From Desulfovermiculus halophilus DSM 18834 (GTDB lineage Bacteria > Desulfobacterota > Desulfovibrionia > Desulfovibrionales > Desulfothermaceae), in the NCBI RefSeq assembly GCF_000620765.1, contig NZ_JIAK01000023.1:1-52057 (forward strand): a stretch of 52,057 bases of DNA. Direction: 5' to 3'. Shown piece by piece: positions 33,448-42,621 of this stretch. The position numbers and the translations under genes are program-made. Every line of letters starts with the position of its first letter. Positions within the stretch are counted from its first letter, which is position 1. The notes below the pieces were generated by a model that made no database searches, was not told the origin of the DNA, and was given only the letters and a program-made list of their open reading frames with translations.

Positions 33448-34572
33448 GTGGATTGCACCCCAGAACACCCCAAAGACACAATCCGCCCTGAACTTTTGGA
33501 CTTCAGTCCCTATGTCCCGGGACAGTCCATGGCCGAGATCCGCCGGGATCTGGGCCTGGACACGGTGATCAAGATGGCCAGCAACGAAAATCCCCTGGGG
33601 ACATCGCCTTTGGTGACCAAAACCGTCCAGCGCCGGGCGGACCTGGTCTTTCGCTACCCCCGGCCCAACTCCCCTGATCTGGCCTCCGCCTTGGGCCGGC
33701 ACCTGGGGCTGGCCGAGGATCGGCTGGTCATCGGCAACGGCTCGGACGAGATCATCGACCTTCTGATCCGGGTTCTGGCCCGACCCGGGCAGGACCGGAT
33801 CCTGATTCTGGATCCCAGCTTCAGCATCTATCGCCTCCAGGCCCGTTTGTGCGGAGTCGAGCTGACCAAGATCCCCCTGAATCCGGATTTCAGCTTCCCG
33901 TTGAGCCAGATCCTGGCCGCTGCGGATCAGAACACCGCAATGGTTTTTTTGACCAATCCGGACAACCCCTCTGGGTACACCGCCCCCCGGGAGAAGCTGA
34001 TCGACCTGGCCCGCTCCCTGCCCCGGAGAACCATGCTCATCGTGGACGAGGCCTATGTAGAGTTCGCTGATCAACCGTCCAGCTTCTCACCTCTGCCTTT
34101 GTTTGAGGAGCTGGACAATGTGGTCCTGCTGCGCACATTTTCCAAGCTCTACGGCCTGGCCGGGCTGCGTCTGGGATACGGGATCATGCCGGCCTGGTTG
34201 AGCGACCTTTTGCACCGGGTCAAACTGCCCTTCAGCGTCAACCTGCTGGCTGAAGCCGCAGGCCTGTCCGCCCTGGAAGACGCCTGGTTCGTCCAGGCCA
34301 GCAGGCAAACCATCCTCCAGGGCAGACAGGATCTGACCCGGGAGTTGCGCGCATTGGGATGGACCGTCTACCCCACTCAGGCCAACTTCCTCCTGGTCAG
34401 GCCCGCATGCCCGGCCCGGCATTTGGTGGATGAGCTCTTAAACAGGGGATACATTATCCGGGGGCTCGAAAGCTACGGCCTGGCTGAGTATGTTCGGATA
34501 TCCATCGGAACTGAACGGGAGAACAGGGGGCTGGTCCTGGCCTGCAAGGACATTCGGGACAACTATGCATAA
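33448..34572 (+). CDS. hisC: Histidinol-phosphate aminotransferase HisC
   Basis: PLP enzyme of histidine synthesis converting imidazole acetol phosphate to histidinol phosphate. 374 aa from GTG 33448 with GGAG seven bases upstream. Fold-type I features are IKMASNENPLGTSP, the GNGSDEIIDLL segment, FLTNPDNPSGY, IVDEAYVEF and the PLP lysine in RTFSKLYGLAGLRLGY. ATP-grasp or other his genes are not adjacent. It overlaps the region before cmk. Confidence 0.95.
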   Translation: MDCTPEHPKDTIRPELLDFSPYVPGQSMAEIRRDLGLDTVIKMASNENPLGTSPLVTKTVQRRADLVFRYPRPNSPDLASALGRHLGLAEDRLVIGNGSDEIIDLLIRVLARPGQDRILILDPSFSIYRLQARLCGVELTKIPLNPDFSFPLSQILAAADQNTAMVFLTNPDNPSGYTAPREKLIDLARSLPRRTMLIVDEAYVEFADQPSSFSPLPLFEELDNVVLLRTFSKLYGLAGLRLGYGIMPAWLSDLLHRVKLPFSVNLLAEAAGLSALEDAWFVQASRQTILQGRQDLTRELRALGWTVYPTQANFLLVRPACPARHLVDELLNRGYIIRGLESYGLAEYVRISIGTERENRGLVLACKDIRDNYA

Positions 34573-34582
34573 GGACCAGCCC

Positions 34583-35272
34583 ATGATCATCACCCTGGAC
34601 GGACCGGCCGGAGTGGGCAAATCCACCCTGGCCAAGGATTTGGCCGGATACCTGAACATTGCGTACCTGGACACCGGGGCGATGTTCCGGGCCCTGGCCC
34701 TGCACCTCGGTCCCGGATCATGGGACTGGTCTGAACAGCGGCTGCAGTCCGCTCTTCGGGGCATACGCTGGAGCCTGTGCGGGGATGGCCCGGAGACTGG
34801 ACTGGAGGTAAACGGGGTCCAGGTCGGCCCGGAAATTAGGGCTGAAGATGTCGGTCTGTGGGCGTCTCACCTTGGGCAGCGCCAGGAAGTCCGCTCCTTT
34901 CTCCAGGCCGTGCAGCAAGGGATTGGTAGCCGGTCTTCCCTGGTCGCCGAGGGGCGGGACATGGGCAGCGTGGTCTTTCCCCGGGCCGGGTGCAAGATCT
35001 TTTTGGATGCCGCGCCAGAAGAACGGGCCAGACGGCGTTGTCTCCAGCTTCAGGAAGCGGGGCACACCCCGGACCAAGCAGCCCTGGCCCATGATCTCCG
35101 GCAACGTGATCAGCAGGACCGCACCCGGGCCATTGCCCCTTTGCGCCCGGCCGATGACGCGCATATTGTGGACACAACCGCACTCAGCCTGCAGGACGTA
35201 GAGCAAAGACTCCGCGAAATCATTCACAGATCATTTCCCGGGATCACGCCCCAACCCAAACAGCCGGAGTAG
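34583..35272 (+). CDS. cmk: Cytidylate kinase
   Basis: Phosphorylates CMP and dCMP. 229 aa from ATG 34583 (AAGGA upstream), or 235 from ATG 34565, which overlaps the hisC stop. P-loop TLDGPAGVGKSTLAKDLA at the N-terminus, YLDTGAMFRALAL, LVAEGRDMGSVVFP and FLDAAPEERARRR are characteristic, and RDQQDRTRAIAPL is the lid/substrate region. Runs convergently towards selD, with a terminator-like hairpin at its end. Confidence 0.95.
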   Translation: MIITLDGPAGVGKSTLAKDLAGYLNIAYLDTGAMFRALALHLGPGSWDWSEQRLQSALRGIRWSLCGDGPETGLEVNGVQVGPEIRAEDVGLWASHLGQRQEVRSFLQAVQQGIGSRSSLVAEGRDMGSVVFPRAGCKIFLDAAPEERARRRCLQLQEAGHTPDQAALAHDLRQRDQQDRTRAIAPLRPADDAHIVDTTALSLQDVEQRLREIIHRSFPGITPQPKQPE

Positions 35273-35293
35273 ACTCCGGGACCCGGCTTTTTG
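35262..35293 (+). terminator. Candidate intrinsic terminator after cmk
   Basis: AGCCGG (35262-35267) pairs with CCGGCT (35283-35288), followed directly by a run of T. Internal GGAGT/ACTCC pairing is possible. It overlaps the cmk stop codon and would end the pilM-cmk direction transcript ahead of the convergent selD. Confidence 0.45.
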
Positions 35294-35301
35294 GGGTTCT
35301 T

Positions 35302-36348
35302 TCATATCAGGCTCAATCCCGGCCGATCTCCGTGCAGGGGACCTACCTTCCCAATTACCTGGGCCAGCTCTCCCCCAGCATGCAGGGCCTCCTGGATCCG
35401 GCTCAGCTTTTCTTCCGGAACGCTGAGAAGCAGCCCGCCCGAGGTTTGGGGATCAAAGACAAGATCCACATGAAGTGGATCCACAGTGTCAGCGCAATCA
35501 AAGAATTCCCGGCAATGGCTTTTGTTCGCGTAGGCGCCCGCAGGCAGCAGCCCCACGGCAGCGAGATCACAGGCATGGTCCAGCCAGGGGATCGCTCGGG
35601 CCTCCAGCTGGATATGCACCCCGCTGGCCTTGGCCATCTCCAGGGCATGCCCTCCCAGACCGAAACCGGTCACATCAGTCGCCCCTTTCAGCCCGAACTC
35701 CTGGATAACCCGGGCCCCGCCTGCATTCAGCCTGCCGGACCACGTACTGAGCAGTTGTTCCAGCTCGAGTGCATTGTCCCACCTGGCCTTGATGGCCGTA
35801 GCCAAAACGCCTGTCCCGACCGGTTTGGTCAGGACCAGGACATCGCCAGCGGATGCCCCGCTGTTTGTCGCTATCTGCCCGGGATCGATCGTCCCGGTCA
35901 CAGCCAGGCCGAACTTCAACTCCGGGTCCTCCACAGTATGCCCCCCGGCCATAACCGCACCGGCTTCCCTGACCACGTCCTGGCCCCCACGGAGGATGGA
36001 GGTCAGGACATCCAGGGGTAGGCAGTCCTTGGGAAAACCCACGATATTCATCGCACTGAAGGGGCATCCGCCCATGGCATAAATGTCGGACAGGGCATTG
36101 GCCGCGGCGATCCGCCCGAATACATAGGGGTCATTGACCATCGGGGTCAGAAAGTCCACTGACTGGACCATGGCCTTCCCTGATGGAAACCTAAGGACCA
36201 CCGCATCCTCGCACCCCTGACCGGAGACCAGGATCCGGCTGTCCTGGACATGCGAGAACTGGGAAAGCACCTGCTCCAGATCCTCTGGAGCGAGCTTTGC
36301 CGCTCAACCGGACGCCTTGACCGTGTCGACCAGAAATATCTCTTTCAT
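35302..36348 (-). CDS. selD: Selenophosphate synthase SelD, selenocysteine-containing
   Basis: Makes selenophosphate from selenide and ATP for selenocysteine and selenouridine. About 348 aa from ATG 36348 (AGGA upstream; ATG 36357 also possible). Codon 15 is TGA (36304-36306), read as selenocysteine in VKASG-Sec-AAKLAPEDL, exactly where other SelD proteins carry the catalytic Cys or Sec. Downstream are SGQGCEDAVVLRF, VDFLTPMVNDPYVFGRIAAANALSDIYAMGG-type ATP-binding residues, MAGGHTVED, GATDVTGFGLGGH and DPQTSGGLLL. Ordinary translation would start only at GTG 36270 and lose the active site. A LysR gene precedes it. Confidence 0.93.
36273..36291 (-). promoter_or_regulatory. Bacterial SECIS-like hairpin in selD
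   Basis: On the minus strand GCTCCAGA (36284-36291) pairs perfectly with TCTGGAGC (36273-36280) around the loop GGA. The stem starts 12 bases after the UGA and the loop begins 20 bases after it. An exposed G in a small apical loop at this distance fits bSECIS elements recognised by SelB. Confidence 0.75.
36304..36306 (-). other. In-frame UGA decoded as selenocysteine
   Basis: TGA at codon 15 of selD, within the conserved active-site context (Gly before; Ala-Ala-Lys-Leu after). The frame is open and SelD-like on both sides. Confidence 0.9.
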
Positions 36349-36522
36349 ACGCTGCATCCTGATTCATTGCCCTTTGTTGGTCTGGCTCATTTTCTGCTCC
36401 AAGCTGCAAGTCCTTCTGTGCCTGGCCCTTGGTATTCGTTCAGGGGGGTTGAAACGTGAACGGCCCTTCGGCCCAAAAGGTACGCGCTAAGTTATGTGGT
36501 CTGTCTCTCATCTCCTATGCAT

Positions 36523-37434
36523 CTACCCTGGATTAGCTGAGACAAGACCATGCTCTCCAATAATATGCCGCAAAAAGGCCCTGGTCGCCGGGAATTGAGC
36601 CTTTTGTGCATTGATCACAGCATAAAACTCCCTGGTACGCCGGTGGTTTTCTCCTGGAAGCTGGATCACTTCACCACGCCCAACCGGACCTGCGGCTGCC
36701 AGGGATGAAACCATGCTCACCCCAAGCCCGGCCTGGATGCAGGACAGGACGGCCTGGGTACTGCTCACAGTCGCCCGGATGTGCAGACTGTTCCAGGATA
36801 TGCCCATCTCCTCCAGCACCAAGCGCATGGCCTTCCGGGTCCCCGACCCTGGCTCACGCACGATCCAAGGCCAGTCCGGACCTGGCGCCTCGTTCATCTT
36901 CCAGGGATGAAGTGGGGAACCGCTCGGCGCAAGCAGCCATAGCTCGTCTGCAGCTGCCCGGTAATACTGTAGATGGGATATATTCTCCCGCCCCCCGATA
37001 ACGGCAATATCCAGGGCCCCGGAATGGACCATGTTCTCGATATGCGCGGAGTCCCCTATCTCCAGCTGCAGCTCGACCTGGGGATATCTGTGCTGGAAGC
37101 TGCCCATATACCCCGGCAGGATGTAATGGCCCGGTATAGTGCTTCCGCCCAGACGAAGCAATCCCTGGACTGATCCGTTTAACAGCGCAATATCAGCGGT
37201 GGCCTTTTTTCTGGCTTCAATAATTATACGGGCATGGGCGTAGAGAGTCTCTGCCGCAAGGGTGGGGACAACCTGCCTGGAACAGCGATCAAACAGGACT
37301 GTTTCCAGCTCCTTCTCCAGGCTGGAGATATGGGAACTGATGGTCGGTTGGGCGAGATGCAGCAGGGCCCCGGCTCGAGAAAAGCTGTGCTGTTCATAGA
37401 CTGCGCAGAAGGTCTCCAATCGGCGCATATCCAT
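36523..37434 (-). CDS. LysR-family regulator, selenium-metabolism-associated type
   Basis: 303 aa from ATG 37434 (MDMRRLETF); an upstream GTG at 37455 would add seven residues. N-terminal winged helix-turn-helix: FCAVYEQHSFSRAGALLHL, then QPTISSHISSLEKELE. The substrate-binding domain follows, with LLRLGGSTIPGHYILP, ALDIAVIGG and the WPWIVREPGSGTRKA motif. A LysR subgroup is known to accompany selD in sulfate reducers, and the position 174 bases upstream of selD on the same strand fits. Its inducer is unknown. Confidence 0.9.
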   Translation of the reverse strand: MDMRRLETFCAVYEQHSFSRAGALLHLAQPTISSHISSLEKELETVLFDRCSRQVVPTLAAETLYAHARIIIEARKKATADIALLNGSVQGLLRLGGSTIPGHYILPGYMGSFQHRYPQVELQLEIGDSAHIENMVHSGALDIAVIGGRENISHLQYYRAAADELWLLAPSGSPLHPWKMNEAPGPDWPWIVREPGSGTRKAMRLVLEEMGISWNSLHIRATVSSTQAVLSCIQAGLGVSMVSSLAAAGPVGRGEVIQLPGENHRRTREFYAVINAQKAQFPATRAFLRHIIGEHGLVSANPG

Positions 37435-37460
37435 TAGATCTATCTTTCCTATCACATTTT

Positions 37461-37469
37461 ATAATAGCA
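37461..37469 (-). promoter_or_regulatory. Candidate extended -10 promoter of the LysR gene
   Basis: On the minus strand TGCTATTAT forms a TGnTATAAT-like extended -10, about 27 bases before the LysR ATG. It immediately follows the T-rich tail of the rplQ terminator. No clear -35 box. Confidence 0.4.
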
Positions 37470-37474
37470 AAAAC

Positions 37475-37510
37475 CAAAAAATAGTTCGCCCAGGACGGCG
37501 AACTATTTTA
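37475..37510 (-). terminator. Intrinsic terminator of the ribosomal superoperon
   Basis: Perfect 13-bp stem AAAATAGTTCGCC (37497-37509 and 37478-37490 on the opposite arms) with a 6-base loop. On the minus strand a T-rich tail follows (TTTTTTGGTTTTT). It is placed 27 bases after the rplQ stop and separates that operon from the LysR gene. Confidence 0.88.
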
Positions 37511-37536
37511 GGTCATATCCTTCTCTCCACTCAGGA

Positions 37537-37908
37537 TCAGGATGCCTCGCTTTGGCGGGTAAACTCGATCACAGCCATGGAGGCGGCGTCTCCCCGGCGG
37601 GGCTCAGCTGACTTGAGTATCCTGGTGTATCCGCCCGGCTGTTCTGTAAACCTGGGTGCGATCTCGGAAAAGAGCTTATGGACCAGGGTCCTGTCTTCCA
37701 AAACCCGATAGGCCTTCCGTCTGGAATGCACTGTGTCTTCAAGCCCCATGCTGACCAGACGATCTGCGACCTTGCGCAGCTCTTTGGCTTTGGCTTCCGT
37801 GGTTTGTATCCGTTCGTGCTCCACCAGTGACTTGGCCATATTTTTAAACATGGCTTTCCGGTGTTCCCAGGTCCGTCCGAGTTTGCGTCCTGCTTTTCTA
37901 TGCCTCAT
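37537..37908 (-). CDS. rplQ: 50S ribosomal protein L17
   Basis: 123 aa with [20 protein letters not shown] at the start and the conserved [19 protein letters not shown] segment. Binds 23S rRNA near the exit tunnel. The last gene of the alpha block; its start overlaps the rpoA end by 11 bases, and a terminator follows. Confidence 0.98.
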   Translation of the reverse strand: MRHRKAGRKLGRTWEHRKAMFKNMAKSLVEHERIQTTEAKAKELRKVADRLVSMGLEDTVHSRRKAYRVLEDRTLVHKLFSEIAPRFTEQPGGYTRILKSAEPRRGDAASMAVIEFTRQSEAS

Positions 37909-38938
37909 AGTCGTCTTTCCTATTCAGCCATTGTTGATACTTGGAATCGAAGTTATCGATCTTCATCCCCAGATCCAAGCCCATGTCGTTGAGGACCTTG
38001 ATTATGTCATCCAGAGACTTTCGCCCGAAGTTCTTGGCTTTGAGCAGATCGTTCTCAGTCTTCTGGACCAGCTCACCCACGGTGTATATGTTTGCCTTTT
38101 TCAGACAGTTGCTGGCCCGGACAGGTAGCTCAAGATCGTCAATGCTCTGAAACAGCATCTCATCCACTTCATCCGAGGAATGCTGCGGCTCACGCCTGCC
38201 GGTGGAGTCCTCATCAAAGTTGACAAATACGCTGAGCTGATCTTTCAATATCTTCGCGCTGTACGAAAGGCTGTCTTCCGGAGTGATGGAACCGTCTGTC
38301 CATACCTCGATTATCAGCTTGTCGTAGTTGGTCATTTGTCCCACCCGGGCCTGCTCCACCCGGTAGGCGACTTTTTGGACCGGAGAAAAGCTGGCATCCA
38401 GGACGATGACTCCGATCTGATCACTGAACGATTCCTGCTGCTCAGCAGGCACATAGGCCTTGCCCATATGCACATCCAATTCCATCCGCAGGGATCGTGC
38501 TTCGGACAGGTGGGCTATGATCTGATCCGGATTGAGAACCCGTACGTGTTGGTTCTCCTGAATATCACCTGCTGTTACCGGCCCCTCACGCTGCACGTCG
38601 AGCACGAGCTTCTGCGGCTCGTCGGTATCCATAGCCAGGCGGACCTGCTTCAAGTTGAGGATAATATCGGTGACATCCTCTTTGACCCCGGGAATACTGG
38701 TAAACTCATGCTGCACGTCATCGATGTGGACTGCAGCGATGGCCGCCCCCTGCAGGGATGAGAGCAGGACCCTGCGCAAGGCATTGCCCAAGGTGGTCCC
38801 AAACCCGCGTTCCAGAGGCTCACAGGTAAACTTCCCGTACGACGCTGTGGAGTCAGCATCCTGATCGATCTTCTTCGGTCTGACCAGTTCTGTCCAATTC
38901 CGGGTGTTGATGGTCCGTCCATTATCATCGAATATCAT
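37898..38938 (-). CDS. rpoA: RNA polymerase alpha subunit
   Basis: 346 aa from ATG 38938. N-terminal dimerisation domain ([40 protein letters not shown]), linker, and a C-terminal domain with [26 protein letters not shown] that contacts UP elements and activators. The codons before the ATG read CCTCCT, the reverse of a Shine-Dalgarno, and a 154-base leader separates it from rpsD. An in-frame TTG at 38989 would add 17 atypical residues, so I reject it. Confidence 0.97.
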   Translation of the reverse strand: MIFDDNGRTINTRNWTELVRPKKIDQDADSTASYGKFTCEPLERGFGTTLGNALRRVLLSSLQGAAIAAVHIDDVQHEFTSIPGVKEDVTDIILNLKQVRLAMDTDEPQKLVLDVQREGPVTAGDIQENQHVRVLNPDQIIAHLSEARSLRMELDVHMGKAYVPAEQQESFSDQIGVIVLDASFSPVQKVAYRVEQARVGQMTNYDKLIIEVWTDGSITPEDSLSYSAKILKDQLSVFVNFDEDSTGRREPQHSSDEVDEMLFQSIDDLELPVRASNCLKKANIYTVGELVQKTENDLLKAKNFGRKSLDDIIKVLNDMGLDLGMKIDNFDSKYQQWLNRKDDYEA

Positions 38939-39092
38939 AGGAGGCACCCGCTTTGTGGCTCGACGGGAAAAACATGAAGCCGAAACCAAACATCATGATT
39001 CCGGCTCGTCCGAACGTGATCTGTCCGTGTTCCGCCCTATCGGCCGTGCGTTGTGTCATAGAGTTGCTGATCGTAAGGCCCAGCCAAGGACA

Positions 39093-39719
39093 TTATTTGG
39101 AATACAGCTCAACAATGAGATGCTCATTCACCGGAAATGTGATGTGCTCCCGTTGCGGTTCAGCTTTGACAGCAGCTGAGAACTGCTCAGCATTCCCTTC
39201 CAGCCATTCCGGAATGCCGCGGCGGTCAACCACCTCCAGGGCTTCAACAATAACCGGAATTTTTCTGCTCCGCTCCTTGACCTGAATCACATCTCCGACC
39301 CGCAGCTGCAGGGAAGGAATGTCCACCTTATGTCCGTTCAGTTCCAGGTGGCCATGCCGGACCAGCTGCCTAGCCTGATTCCGGGAATTGGCAAAACCGG
39401 CCCGGTACACAACGTTATCCAAGCGCAGTTCCAGCATGCGCAAAAGATTCTGACCGGTTATCCCTTTTTTCCGATCTGCCTCCAGAAAATAGTCATGGAA
39501 CTGCCCCTCCAGAAGTCCATACATGCGGCGAAGTTTCTGTTTTTCCCGCAGCTGGACTTCATAGTCGGTGGATTTTTTCCGTCGTCGTCCATGCTGTCCG
39601 GGGGGGTACGGTCTGCGTTCAAAAGGGCACTTGTCCGTGTAGCATCTGTCGCCTTTCAGGAACACCTTTGTTCCTTCCCGTCGGCATACTCTGCACTTTG
39701 CTTCTGTATATCTAGCCAA
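39093..39719 (-). CDS. rpsD: 30S ribosomal protein S4
   Basis: 208 aa. Primary 16S rRNA-binding protein and, in many bacteria, the translational repressor of the alpha operon. [16 protein letters not shown] and [13 protein letters not shown] provide the zinc cysteines of the C+ form. The S4 RNA-binding domain includes [20 protein letters not shown]. Located 154 bases before rpoA. Confidence 0.98.
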   Translation of the reverse strand: MARYTEAKCRVCRREGTKVFLKGDRCYTDKCPFERRPYPPGQHGRRRKKSTDYEVQLREKQKLRRMYGLLEGQFHDYFLEADRKKGITGQNLLRMLELRLDNVVYRAGFANSRNQARQLVRHGHLELNGHKVDIPSLQLRVGDVIQVKERSRKIPVIVEALEVVDRRGIPEWLEGNAEQFSAAVKAEPQREHITFPVNEHLIVELYSK

Positions 39720-39745
39720 GGCTCGTCCTCCTCAAAGACATTCGC

Positions 39746-40138
39746 TTATACCCGCCGACGTTTTGGCGGACGGCACCCATTGTGGGGAATGGGCGTGATA
39801 TCCCGTATAAAAGTGACCTTAAATCCGGCGTTGTTGATGGCCCGCATTGCAGATTCCCGTCCCGACCCGGGGCCTTTGACAAAAATGCCCACAGTACGCA
39901 TTCCATTGTCCTGCGCCTTCCGTGCAGCACTCTGAGCCGCCATCTGGGCCGCATACGGAGTGCTCTTCTTCGACCCTTTAAATCCGGACATCCCGGAGGT
40001 CGCCCAACTGACTACATTGCCTTTCATATCCGTAAAGGTAATTGTTGTATTATTAAATGACGCCCGGATATGCGCCAATCCAGTCGGAATATTCTTCTTT
40101 TCCTTTTTCTTCGTCGTACGGCGCTTTACTTTTGCCAT
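39746..40138 (-). CDS. rpsK: 30S ribosomal protein S11
   Basis: 130 aa. Contains [37 protein letters not shown] and [17 protein letters not shown], with the C-terminal [11 protein letters not shown]. Sits at the mRNA exit of the 30S platform. Separated by 26 bases from rpsD. Confidence 0.98.
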   Translation of the reverse strand: MAKVKRRTTKKKEKKNIPTGLAHIRASFNNTTITFTDMKGNVVSWATSGMSGFKGSKKSTPYAAQMAAQSAARKAQDNGMRTVGIFVKGPGSGRESAMRAINNAGFKVTFIRDITPIPHNGCRPPKRRRV

Positions 40139-40177
40139 GTCAGTCCCCGCTCAGCTTTGTGACCTGATGTCTCTGTC

Positions 40178-40549
40178 CTACTTCTTTTTTCTGCCTATCA
40201 TGGCCCGCCGGGGGCCTTTGCGCGTCCTGGAATTGGTGCTTGAACGCTGGCCCCGAACCGGAAGATGCCGTTTATGCCGTTCCCCACGGTAACAGCCTAT
40301 CTCCATAAGCCGCTTGATATTGGCGTTCGTCTCCCGGCGCAGATCACCTTCAACCTTGTAGTTGGTCTCTATCTCTTTGCGTATGAGATTGACTTCTTCA
40401 GCAGTCAAGTCCTCAGTCGTCTTTGTCCAGTCGATACCGGACGCATCGAGGATCTTCAGCGCATTTGACTGGCCGATCCCATAAATATAGGTCAAAGCTA
40501 TATCCAGCCGTTTGTTTTTCGGCAGATCTACACTTGCGATACGAGCCAC
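40178..40549 (-). CDS. rpsM: 30S ribosomal protein S13
   Basis: 123 aa from GTG 40549, chosen because AAGGGGG precedes it and it gives the usual (M)[19 protein letters not shown] start. A longer frame would add 17 residues that are in fact the rpmJ C-terminal region read in another frame. [11 protein letters not shown] and [15 protein letters not shown](S) are visible. Contacts S19 and the 50S subunit. Confidence 0.97.
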   Translation of the reverse strand: MARIASVDLPKNKRLDIALTYIYGIGQSNALKILDASGIDWTKTTEDLTAEEVNLIRKEIETNYKVEGDLRRETNANIKRLMEIGCYRGERHKRHLPVRGQRSSTNSRTRKGPRRAMIGRKKK

Positions 40550-40565
40550 GTTTTCCCCCTTCCAC

Positions 40566-40679
40566 TTAGCCTTGTCGTTGTTTGTGACGCGGATTCTCAC
40601 AAATTACACGCAGTGCTCCCCGCCGGCGTATAACTTTGCACTTGGGGCACATCTTCTTAACTGACGGTCTGACTTTCAT
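40566..40679 (-). CDS. rpmJ: 50S ribosomal protein L36
   Basis: 37 aa, too short for most ORF calls. Translation of the minus strand gives [20 protein letters not shown] followed by [17 protein letters not shown]. The Cys-X2-Cys, Cys and His zinc ligands mark the C+ form. GGAAGGAG lies ahead of the ATG. It lies directly between secY and rpsM; map, often present here, is missing. Confidence 0.97.
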   Translation of the reverse strand: MKVRPSVKKMCPKCKVIRRRGALRVICENPRHKQRQG

Positions 40680-40699
40680 ACTCCCGCTCCTTCCGGTCC

Positions 40700-42010
40700 T
40701 TAAAAGCGCCCTTTGAGCTTGCTTTTCTGCATCAACCCTTCATATTGATGGGTTATCAGATATGACTGCACCTGAGACATGGTATCTATAGCCACCCCAA
40801 CCACGATAAGCAACGCGGTTCCGCCGAAATAAAACGGTACATTCAGCTTATTGATCAGCAGCATGGGCAGAACACAAATTGCCGCCACGTACAGGGAGCC
40901 CCACAGGGTGATCCTGGTCAACACCTTGTCTATATAATCCTTGGTGTGCTTGCCGGGACGAATGCCTGGGATGAACCCGCCCTGCTTCTTCAGATTTTCA
41001 GCTATATCCTTGGGGTCGAAAATGATCGCTGTATAGAAAAAACAGAAAAATATGATCAGCCCGACAAAAACAATGGTATAGGCTGCAGACCCGGGCTGGA
41101 AAAACGTGGATATGCTCTGCAGCCATTCCACCTGGGAAAAATTGGCTATCGTCGCTGGAAACATAAGGATGGACGATGCAAATATCGGCGGAATGACCCC
41201 CGCGGTATTCACCCGCAAAGGCAAATGCGTGTTCTGGCCGCCATACATCTTGCGCCCCATCTGGCGCTTGGCGTAATGGATCGGTATCCGGCGCTGGGAG
41301 GTCTCCATGAAACAGGTAAAGACCAATACCCCGGCCATAATGACCGTGATGATAAGCGCCACGAAGATCGCCATTTCACCCGAACTCATCAGTCTAAACG
41401 ACTTCATCAGCGCACCGGGTATCCCGGCCACAATCCCGGAAAATATGATCAGCGAGATCCCGTTCCCTATTCCCCGGGCTGTGATCTGTTCTCCCAGCCA
41501 CATTATGAAAATAGTCCCGGCCGAAAGGGTGATCACAGTGAGAAAGATGAACATCGGACCCGGATCTGGCACCACAGGCACACCGGTTGGGCTGGTCATT
41601 TGCTGCAATCCGATGGATATCCCGGTGCCCTGGACCAAGGTGATAAGGACCGTCAAATACCGTGTATACTGGGTAATCTTTTTTTGTCCGGCCTCGCCCT
41701 CTTCCTTCTTCAGTCTGGACAGCTCAGGGCTGACCACAGTGAGGAGCTGCAAAATAATGGATGCCGAAATATACGGCATAATCCCCAAGGCAAAAACTGA
41801 AAGCCTGCTCAGCCCGCCCCCGGAAAACATGTCGAAGAGACCAAAAAGGGTGTTTTGGGCATTGGCGAAAAAGTCTGCTATTGCCTGGCCGTTTATACCC
41901 GGTACAGGGACATGTATACCGAGACGGTAAACAATGAGCATCCCAAAAGTAAACAGGACTTTGTTTCGAAGCTCTTTGGATCCGGCGACATTGTCCATCT
42001 TGGGAATCAC
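40700..42010 (-). CDS. secY: Protein translocase subunit SecY
   Basis: 436 aa core of the SecYEG channel, with ten predicted membrane helices. Conserved pieces include [19 protein letters not shown] near the N-terminus, [15 protein letters not shown], the IVAGIPGAL region, [10 protein letters not shown] in the cytoplasmic loop, and [19 protein letters not shown] near the C-terminus. Last gene of the spc block proper; only three bases separate it from rplO. Confidence 0.98.
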   Translation of the reverse strand: MIPKMDNVAGSKELRNKVLFTFGMLIVYRLGIHVPVPGINGQAIADFFANAQNTLFGLFDMFSGGGLSRLSVFALGIMPYISASIILQLLTVVSPELSRLKKEEGEAGQKKITQYTRYLTVLITLVQGTGISIGLQQMTSPTGVPVVPDPGPMFIFLTVITLSAGTIFIMWLGEQITARGIGNGISLIIFSGIVAGIPGALMKSFRLMSSGEMAIFVALIITVIMAGVLVFTCFMETSQRRIPIHYAKRQMGRKMYGGQNTHLPLRVNTAGVIPPIFASSILMFPATIANFSQVEWLQSISTFFQPGSAAYTIVFVGLIIFFCFFYTAIIFDPKDIAENLKKQGGFIPGIRPGKHTKDYIDKVLTRITLWGSLYVAAICVLPMLLINKLNVPFYFGGTALLIVVGVAIDTMSQVQSYLITHQYEGLMQKSKLKGRF

Positions 42011-42013
42011 ACC

Positions 42014-42454
42014 CTAACCCTCCAGAGCGACAGCTTGCCCGCCCGCCTGGTGAATCTTTTCCTTGGCCTTGGCGCTGAATGCGTGGGCAGTAATTGTCAC
42101 AGCCCGGCTGACCTCGCCTCTGGCCAGAATCTTGATCGGCCGCTTTGCAGACGCGATGCTGAACAGATCCTCAAGAGTAATCTCCTCAGCTTCAGGAAAC
42201 TGTGAGATAATTCGTTCCAGATTGAGAACTGTATATGCGACCCGGAATTGATTGGTAAACCCGCGTTTGGGCAGCCTGCGGACCAATGGCATCTGCCCGC
42301 CCTCGAATCCGGCTGCGGGACCGGAGCCTGCCCGAGCCAGTTGGCCCTTGTTTCCTTTCCCCGAGGTGCAGCCCAATCCGCTGGACGGGCCTCGTCCGCG
42401 GCGCTTTTTATCTTTATTTTCACTAGGGAAGGGGTATATGTCGTGCAGCTTCAT
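42014..42454 (-). CDS. rplO: 50S ribosomal protein L15
   Basis: 146 aa. KRRGRGPSSGLGCTSGKGNKG and GFEGGQMPLVRRLPKRGF are the family signatures. Its ATG overlaps the rpmD stop (ATGA). Confidence 0.98.
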   Translation of the reverse strand: MKLHDIYPFPSENKDKKRRGRGPSSGLGCTSGKGNKGQLARAGSGPAAGFEGGQMPLVRRLPKRGFTNQFRVAYTVLNLERIISQFPEAEEITLEDLFSIASAKRPIKILARGEVSRAVTITAHAFSAKAKEKIHQAGGQAVALEG

Positions 42455-42621
42455 GAATCTGTTACCTCAACCATGTGCTTGACTTTGCGGATCATTCCCC
42501 GGCTGACCGGCGAATCCTGAACCTCTCGTTCCTGATGCAGCTTGCGCAGGCCGAGAGCGTCCAGATTTCTCCGTTGCTTTGGTGACGATCCGATCCTGCT
42601 CCTGATCAGCTTGACCTTCAT
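42451..42621 (-). CDS. rpmD: 50S ribosomal protein L30
   Basis: 56 aa, read from the minus strand: [20 protein letters not shown], then [20 protein letters not shown] and [16 protein letters not shown]. Its ATG overlaps the rpsE stop by four bases, and its stop overlaps the rplO ATG. Other frames through this segment are not real. Confidence 0.97.
   Translation of the reverse strand: MKVKLIRSRIGSSPKQRRNLDALGLRKLHQEREVQDSPVSRGMIRKVKHMVEVTDS

Noticed and set aside
36191-36409. Small minus-strand frame covering the selD start
   Set aside because: It is a different frame from SelD; the selD frame is recovered by reading the UGA as selenocysteine.
36438-36460. GTTCAGGGGGGTTGAAAC similar to the GTTCAG-CTGAAC palindrome at 17339
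   Set aside because: Imperfect dyad and a G-rich match of short length; likely chance.
36488-36500. GCGCTAAGTTATGTGG resembling AGCTAAGTTAGGTGGG near 9694
   Set aside because: Short match with no extension on either side, so not claimed as a repeat.
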